From NCBI GenBank assembly GCA_028280205.1, contig JANQME010000037.1, positions 1 through 12,550 on the forward strand: a stretch of DNA of 12,550 bases. The letters are read 5' to 3'. Made by a program: the position numbers and the translations under genes. Origin of the DNA: Longimicrobiales bacterium (GTDB lineage Bacteria; Gemmatimonadota; Gemmatimonadetes; Longimicrobiales; Gaopeijiaceae). The notes beneath the pieces were generated by a model that had not been told where the DNA came from, made no database searches, and was given only the letters and a program-made list of their open reading frames with translations. This document shows, one piece after another, positions 8,199-12,550 of this stretch; within the stretch, counting starts at the first letter, position 1; the number at the start of each line of letters is the position of its first letter.

Positions 8199-8205
8199 GG
8201 GAGGA
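8199..8205 (+). promoter_or_regulatory. Strong Shine-Dalgarno sequence for the 8211 gene
   Basis: GGGAGGA sits 5 nt before the ATG at 8211. It is the clearest ribosome binding site in the window, whereas the upstream operon genes have weak or no recognisable sites and rely on overlaps. It supports 8211 over the longer in-frame start at 8085, which would lie inside the SulP gene. Confidence 0.65.
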
Positions 8206-8210
8206 TTGTC

Positions 8211-8516
8211 ATGTTCGAGTTGCTCGCTCTCGGCATCGCCGGAGCCTCGGGCGTTTACGGCCATATCAAGTCGCGAAAATTCGTGGGGCAGCGACTCCGC
8301 TACACCAAGCTCGTCGAGAAGCCCGCGCTCGGTCTCATGGCGGGCGTGGGGGCGACGGTCGTCGCCGCACCCGTGGTGGGTGTCGTAGGTGTGGTTCCGC
8401 TCGTCGGCGGACTCGTCGGGGCGGGAACCGCGATCGCGATCGGGGCCGGGGTCGGCACCGGCGTCGCCCTCGGCGCGAAGGACGCGAAGGAACCACCGAA
8501 GCTCATCGACGACTGA
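8211..8516 (+). CDS. Small glycine-rich membrane protein
   Basis: A 101-residue protein of no family I recognise. It has a short hydrophobic N-terminal helix (about 2-18, FELLALGIAGASGVYGHI), a basic segment (about 20-38, KSRKFVGQRLRYTKLVEK) and a long Gly/Ala/Val-rich hydrophobic stretch (about 40-90) able to form two tightly packed helices, with a charged tail (KDAKEPPKLIDD). Repeated GxxxG-like spacing resembles glycine-zipper membrane proteins. It begins 46 nt after the SulP stop and has its own strong ribosome binding site, so it may be the end of that operon or an independent unit. Function unknown; resemblance to toxin-like or channel-forming peptides is only compositional. Confidence 0.65.
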   Translation: MFELLALGIAGASGVYGHIKSRKFVGQRLRYTKLVEKPALGLMAGVGATVVAAPVVGVVGVVPLVGGLVGAGTAIAIGAGVGTGVALGAKDAKEPPKLIDD

Positions 8517-8540
8517 CGTCGCGGCCGGCGAGGGTCGGCT

Positions 8541-8804
8541 TCAGCCGCCGAAGTCCTCCAGGATCTCCTTCAGGTGGTCCCGCTCGGAGGGTGTGAGCGT
8601 CCCGTCCGCGAAGTAATTCCAGAGGATCTCCACGATCCGGTGGACCTGGGGGAGCGACGCCACTTCCGGGTTCGCCTGGATCCACGCACGCAGCCCGTTC
8701 GCCTCGGTCTCCGAGACCTCTCCGTCCTCCACGATGGCACGCGAGAAGTGCATGAGCTCGCGCAGCGAGTCGGCTCGCCGCAGCACCGAGTCGTCCAGAA
8801 CCAT
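8541..8804 (-). CDS. Small helical protein resembling the N-terminal region of BRCT-domain proteins
   Basis: An 87-residue acidic, helical protein beginning MVLDDSVLRRADSLRELMHF. The two-part pattern AIVEDGEVSETEANGLRAWI ... ILWNYFADGTLTPSERDHLKEIL is like the TerB-like helical segment found N-terminal to BRCT domains in some bacterial proteins (pattern ADGxVxxxEaxxLxxWL ... DGxlxxeE). No BRCT domain follows: the chain ends DFGG and the stop is at 8541. This assignment is from memory of the motif style. The ATG at 8804 is chosen because the conserved pattern begins there; an in-frame ATG at 8870 would add 22 low-complexity residues. It converges on the 8211 gene with a 24-nt gap between stops. 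Confidence 0.6.
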   Translation of the reverse strand: MVLDDSVLRRADSLRELMHFSRAIVEDGEVSETEANGLRAWIQANPEVASLPQVHRIVEILWNYFADGTLTPSERDHLKEILEDFGG

Positions 8805-8989
8805 GGCCGCATCTTCGCGGCCGGGGGGTGACTGCCGCAAGGCGTGGGACGGCCGGGCCGCTGGTCCCATACGAGATCCTTGCGGTGGTGGCGCGCTCCT
8901 TGCAAACAGATGGCGCAGATCGGATGACTCGGACGACCGGAGTGCTTCCGGGGGGGAGCGCGAACGGTCGGCCGGCAGGGGTGGAAGCG

Positions 8990-9331
8990 ATGCACGAGAT
9001 CCTCACCACGCTCGACGAGCATTCCGGAGACCTCTTCGACGAGCTCACCGATCAGGGGGGCTTCACCGAAGACGAAGCCACGGTGTTCCTGCGCGAGGCC
9101 CGACCGGCCGTCGTGGCCTCCTGGGTCTGGAATTCGTCCCAGATGCCGCGCGAGGCACTGCGTTCCGAGGAGGGATTGCGGGCGCTCCTCTCTGGGATGA
9201 GCGGAGACCTCCTCGCCCCACGGGTCGGGCTGTCCTCGGCTCGGGCGTGGCACGGTCTTCGCACGTTGGTTCCCGCCGTCCTCCGTGCGAGCCGGGCGTA
9301 CGCGCTCGGGAGCACGGACCGGCCCGTCTGA
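8990..9331 (+). CDS. Small helical protein with an internal repeat, function unknown
   Basis: A 113-residue soluble helical protein starting MHEILTTLDEHSGDLFDELT. Two segments resemble each other: LTDQGGFTEDEATVFLREAR followed by PAVVAS (about 19-44) and LAPRVGLSSARAWHGLRTLV followed by PAVLRAS (about 75-101). This helix-turn-helix repeat with a Gly-hydrophobic turn and a proline before the final hydrophobics recalls DUF937/YidB-like proteins, but I cannot confirm membership. The start at 8990 is preferred because of the purine-rich aggggtggaag just upstream. In-frame ATGs at 8924 and 8828 would add residues of low-complexity, non-conserved look. It is divergent from the minus-strand gene at 8541-8804, so a promoter probably lies between 8805 and 8989, but I see no convincing -35/-10 pair. 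Confidence 0.55.
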   Translation: MHEILTTLDEHSGDLFDELTDQGGFTEDEATVFLREARPAVVASWVWNSSQMPREALRSEEGLRALLSGMSGDLLAPRVGLSSARAWHGLRTLVPAVLRASRAYALGSTDRPV

Positions 9332-9516
9332 GCCCAGGCGTCCGGCGATCCCCATGCCGCGCCGGTCGCCCGCTGCCGGCTTCGGGGCGCCTGGGCGGCG
9401 CTGCGGCCCTCCCTCCCTTGAGTCCGTGACGGTTGCCCCGCACTCTGTGGGATCGAAAGGCGCGTCGCGCGTCGCAGCCGTCGCCCACGTCCGTCTCGCC
9501 GGAGCCCCCGCATCCC

Positions 9517-10724
<1,208 letters not shown>

Positions 10725-10734
<10 letters not shown>

Positions 10735-10745
10735 GTCCGACTCCG
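10725..10745. terminator. Possible bidirectional terminator hairpin between convergent genes
   Basis: A perfect 7-bp inverted repeat, CGGAGTC (10725-10731) and GACTCCG (10739-10745), with a 7-nt loop. It spans the kinase stop codon and the short gap before the convergent symporter stop. Position suits a shared terminator, but there is no T-tract on either side, so this could be chance in GC-rich DNA. Confidence 0.3.
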
Positions 10746-10749
10746 TCCC

Positions 10750-11685
10750 TCAGCGCAGCCCGACGCGCGGGAGCGTCTTCATGAGGCCGAACGCCGAACC
10801 CGCCGCCACACCCAGGCAGAGCATCGCGGGGCTCGGCCGTCCGTAGAGCGCGTACCCGGTCCCGAAGACGGCGCCGTACACGACCGTGCATCCGAGGAAC
10901 CAGGCGAGGAAAGCCGCCGAGACGCTGTCCTCCGAGGTCTCCGACTCCAGACCCAGGCCGGCGCCCGACCACCCGGGCCCCATCGGACGGATACGCTGAT
11001 GGAAGGAGCGGAGCGTCTCCGGGTCCGCGGGGGGTGTGAGGACGGTGATTGCGAGCCACCCGGCCGTCGTGATGAGAACACCCACGACGAGCTGGACGGC
11101 CGGGTCGAGCGGCGCGAGCCCGAGCGCACCGTGCACGAACTGGAAGTAGACGGCCACGAGGAAGGAGATCACCATGGCGGAGAGCTCGCTCCACGCGTTG
11201 ATACGCCACCAGAACCAGCGCAGCAGGAAGACCAGCCCGGTCCCCGCGCCGATCTGGAGGAGGATCTGGAACGCCTGAAGTGCGTTCTCGAGCCAGAGCG
11301 AGACCGCACCCGCCACCACGATCAGCGCGACGGTCGCGATCCGGCCGACGGTGACATAGCGGCGCTCGTCCTCGTCCGGCGCCACGAAGCGTCGGTACAC
11401 GTCGTCGACGACGTACGAGGCGCCCCAGTTCAGGTGCGTCGAGATCGTCGACATGTACGCCGCCGCGAGCGAGGCCACCACCAGGCCGAGGAGTCCCGAC
11501 GGGAGGAAGATGAGCATCGCCGGATAGGCGAGGTCGTTGCGCACGATCGAGGGATCGACGTTCGGGAAGGCCGCCTGGATCGAGTCGAGCGTCGGGTATA
11601 CGACGAGCGAGGCGAGTGCGACGATGATCCAGGGCCACGGCCGCAGCCCGTAGTGGGCCACGTTGAACCAGAGGGTGGCCTTCAT
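10750..11685 (-). CDS. Sodium:solute symporter, C-terminal part (separated by frameshift)
   Basis: C-terminal portion of an SSS-family Na+-coupled transporter. From the ATG at 11685 it gives 311 residues with several membrane helices, including the segment YMSTISTHLNWGASYVVDDV, which carries the small hydroxyl residues expected at the SSS sodium site. The frame continues upstream of this ATG with family-like sequence (YVAQRMLAAPDESHA) to the G run at 11732-11738, where it joins the N-terminal part if one G is added. The ATG therefore is probably not a natural start, even though it overlaps the upstream fragment's TGA (ATGA). Joined, the protein would have 589 residues, normal for a longer SSS member. 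Solute unknown. Confidence 0.75.
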   Translation of the reverse strand: MKATLWFNVAHYGLRPWPWIIVALASLVVYPTLDSIQAAFPNVDPSIVRNDLAYPAMLIFLPSGLLGLVVASLAAAYMSTISTHLNWGASYVVDDVYRRFVAPDEDERRYVTVGRIATVALIVVAGAVSLWLENALQAFQILLQIGAGTGLVFLLRWFWWRINAWSELSAMVISFLVAVYFQFVHGALGLAPLDPAVQLVVGVLITTAGWLAITVLTPPADPETLRSFHQRIRPMGPGWSGAGLGLESETSEDSVSAAFLAWFLGCTVVYGAVFGTGYALYGRPSPAMLCLGVAAGSAFGLMKTLPRVGLR

Positions 11686-12518
11686 GGCGTGGGACTCGTC
11701 CGGTGCGGCGAGCATCCGCTGCGCGACGTAGCCCCCCCGCCGGGCTCCGCACCGGGGTACCACGTGCTCCACCACTGGACCGCGATCGGGACGACGAAGA
11801 CCGCGAGCGCCGTCGTCGGCTCGGAGAAGTCGGGGAGGAGGGAGAGGCGCGGCGCGACGTCGGGGTGCGTGAAGAGCCCCACGAGGCCGCCGACCTCGGG
11901 CTGGGCCAGCGCGTACCACGCTGCGGCGATCGAGCCGACCATCGCCACGGCGAAGAGGAGCAGGTCGGTGACGACGACGCCCCACAGGCCGGACGTCGCG
12001 GAGTAAAGCGCGGTCACCGCGCCGGCGACGAGAACCACCTCGTACTTCGATGCTCCCAAGAGCACGCCGCCGATCTTGATCGCGGCGAGCGTCACGGTCG
12101 CCATGATCATGCAGTTGAAGAAGACGCCGAGGTACAGCGCGCGGAAGCCGCGTAGGAAGGCGGCGGGACGGCCCGAGTAGCGCAGCTCGTAGAAGCCGAC
12201 ATCCGTGGTCATCCCGGAGCGCCGCCAGAGCTTCGCGTAGAAGAAGACGGTGCACATCCCGGTGATCACGAAGGCCCACCAGAGCCAGTTCTGGCTCACA
12301 CCCCCTGAGCGGACGAGGTCGGTGACGAGGTTGGGCGTGTCGGTCGAGAAGGTCGTCGCCACCATCGAGGTGCCGAGCAGCCACCACGGCATCGACCGTC
12401 CACCGAGGAAGAACTCGCCCGTCTCGCGGCCCGCCCGCCTCGCGAAGTAGAGCCCGACGGCGACCGCGATCACCCCGTACCCGATGCCGACCGCCCAGTC
12501 GAGCGTAGTGAGCCGCAT
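11682..12518 (-). CDS. Sodium:solute symporter, N-terminal part (truncated by frameshift)
   Basis: N-terminal portion of the same SSS-family symporter, starting MRLTTLDWAVGIGYGVIAVA. It shows the first helix, the FFLGGRSMPWWLLGTSMVAT segment, and ATTFSTDTPNLVTDLVRSGG at the broken helix that binds sodium in this family. It reads correctly up to WWSTWYPGAEPGGG (about residue 260), then leaves frame and ends 19 codons later at the TGA of 11684-11682 with a non-family tail (ATSRSGCSPHRTSPTP). The ATG at 12518 is the first methionine before the first helix. Three bases upstream lies a TGA (12524-12522) that may end a preceding minus-strand gene, with the last codons reading RMPVATHG. Substrate cannot be assigned. 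Confidence 0.78.
   Translation of the reverse strand: MRLTTLDWAVGIGYGVIAVAVGLYFARRAGRETGEFFLGGRSMPWWLLGTSMVATTFSTDTPNLVTDLVRSGGVSQNWLWWAFVITGMCTVFFYAKLWRRSGMTTDVGFYELRYSGRPAAFLRGFRALYLGVFFNCMIMATVTLAAIKIGGVLLGASKYEVVLVAGAVTALYSATSGLWGVVVTDLLLFAVAMVGSIAAAWYALAQPEVGGLVGLFTHPDVAPRLSLLPDFSEPTTALAVFVVPIAVQWWSTWYPGAEPGGGATSRSGCSPHRTSPTP
11732..11738 (-). other. G7 homopolymer frameshift site in the symporter gene
   Basis: On the minus strand the coding sequence reads GGC followed by seven Gs and CTACGTC. Eight Gs would give Gly-Gly-Gly-Gly-Tyr-Val-Ala-Gln and restore one 589-residue symporter; with seven the frame is lost. A one-base homopolymer error in sequencing or assembly is the most likely cause. 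A real mutation or a slippage-based on/off switch is possible. Confidence 0.75.
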
Positions 12519-12550
12519 CCGTCAGCCGTGCGTGGCGACGGGCATCCGTC

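Noticed and set aside
8517..8540. Possible terminator between the convergent genes at 8516 and 8541
   Set aside because: Only a 4-bp GCCG/CGGC pairing with no T-tract; expected by chance at this GC content.
8895..8930. Possible promoter with TTGCAA upstream of the 8990 gene
   Set aside because: No -10 element at suitable spacing resembles TATAAT, so a -35-like hexamer alone is not support.
10999..12006. 335-residue plus-strand frame opposite the symporter
   Set aside because: Asp/Arg/Glu/His-rich shadow of membrane-protein codons on the other strand; no motif.
12522..12550. Possible C-terminal end of another minus-strand gene (codons reading RMPVATHG then TGA)
   Set aside because: Only nine codons including the stop are inside the window, so coding cannot be judged. 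The 3-nt spacing to the symporter ATG is suggestive only.

Overview
The window is one stretch of very GC-rich bacterial DNA (about 70% G+C by eye). GTG starts are frequent and genes overlap by 4-8 bases. It resembles environmental lineages such as Gemmatimonadota, but no ribosomal RNA or marker gene is present, so that placement is a low-confidence guess. The first ~160 bases are different: about 39% G+C by hand count, with an open frame that stops making sense at position ~160. This looks like a chimeric join or a recombination edge.

Positions ~163-8164 (+ strand) are one tightly packed operon. In order it holds a 5'-truncated single-pass membrane protein of unknown function, a fused [4Fe-4S] ferredoxin plus NrfD/PsrC-type quinone-interacting membrane protein, a large molybdopterin oxidoreductase (MopB/CISM superfamily) with a Cys metal ligand, a TorD-family chaperone, and a SulP-family anion transporter with a STAS domain. 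Overlaps are GTGA, ATGA, 8 nt and GTGA, so translational coupling is likely. Neither redox protein has a visible Tat signal, so the active site probably faces the cytoplasm. That topology, plus an adjacent sulfate-type transporter, suggests a cytoplasmic oxyanion redox module. The best guess is SoeABC-like sulfite oxidation into the quinone pool with sulfate export by SulP; cytoplasmic reduction of an imported oxyanion is the main alternative.

Positions 8211-9331 hold three small genes of unknown function: a glycine-rich membrane protein with the only strong Shine-Dalgarno sequence in the window, an 87-residue helical protein on the minus strand, and a 113-residue helical protein with an internal repeat.

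Positions 9517-10734 (+) encode a GHMP kinase of the galactokinase family whose active-site motif looks more like GALK2 (N-acetylgalactosamine kinase) than classical GalK. Converging on it, positions 10750-12518 (-) encode a sodium:solute symporter split by a one-base deletion in a G run (7 instead of the 8 needed). The symporter may supply a sugar to the kinase, but nothing in the sequence proves this. No tRNA, rRNA, CRISPR array, insertion sequence or attachment site was seen.
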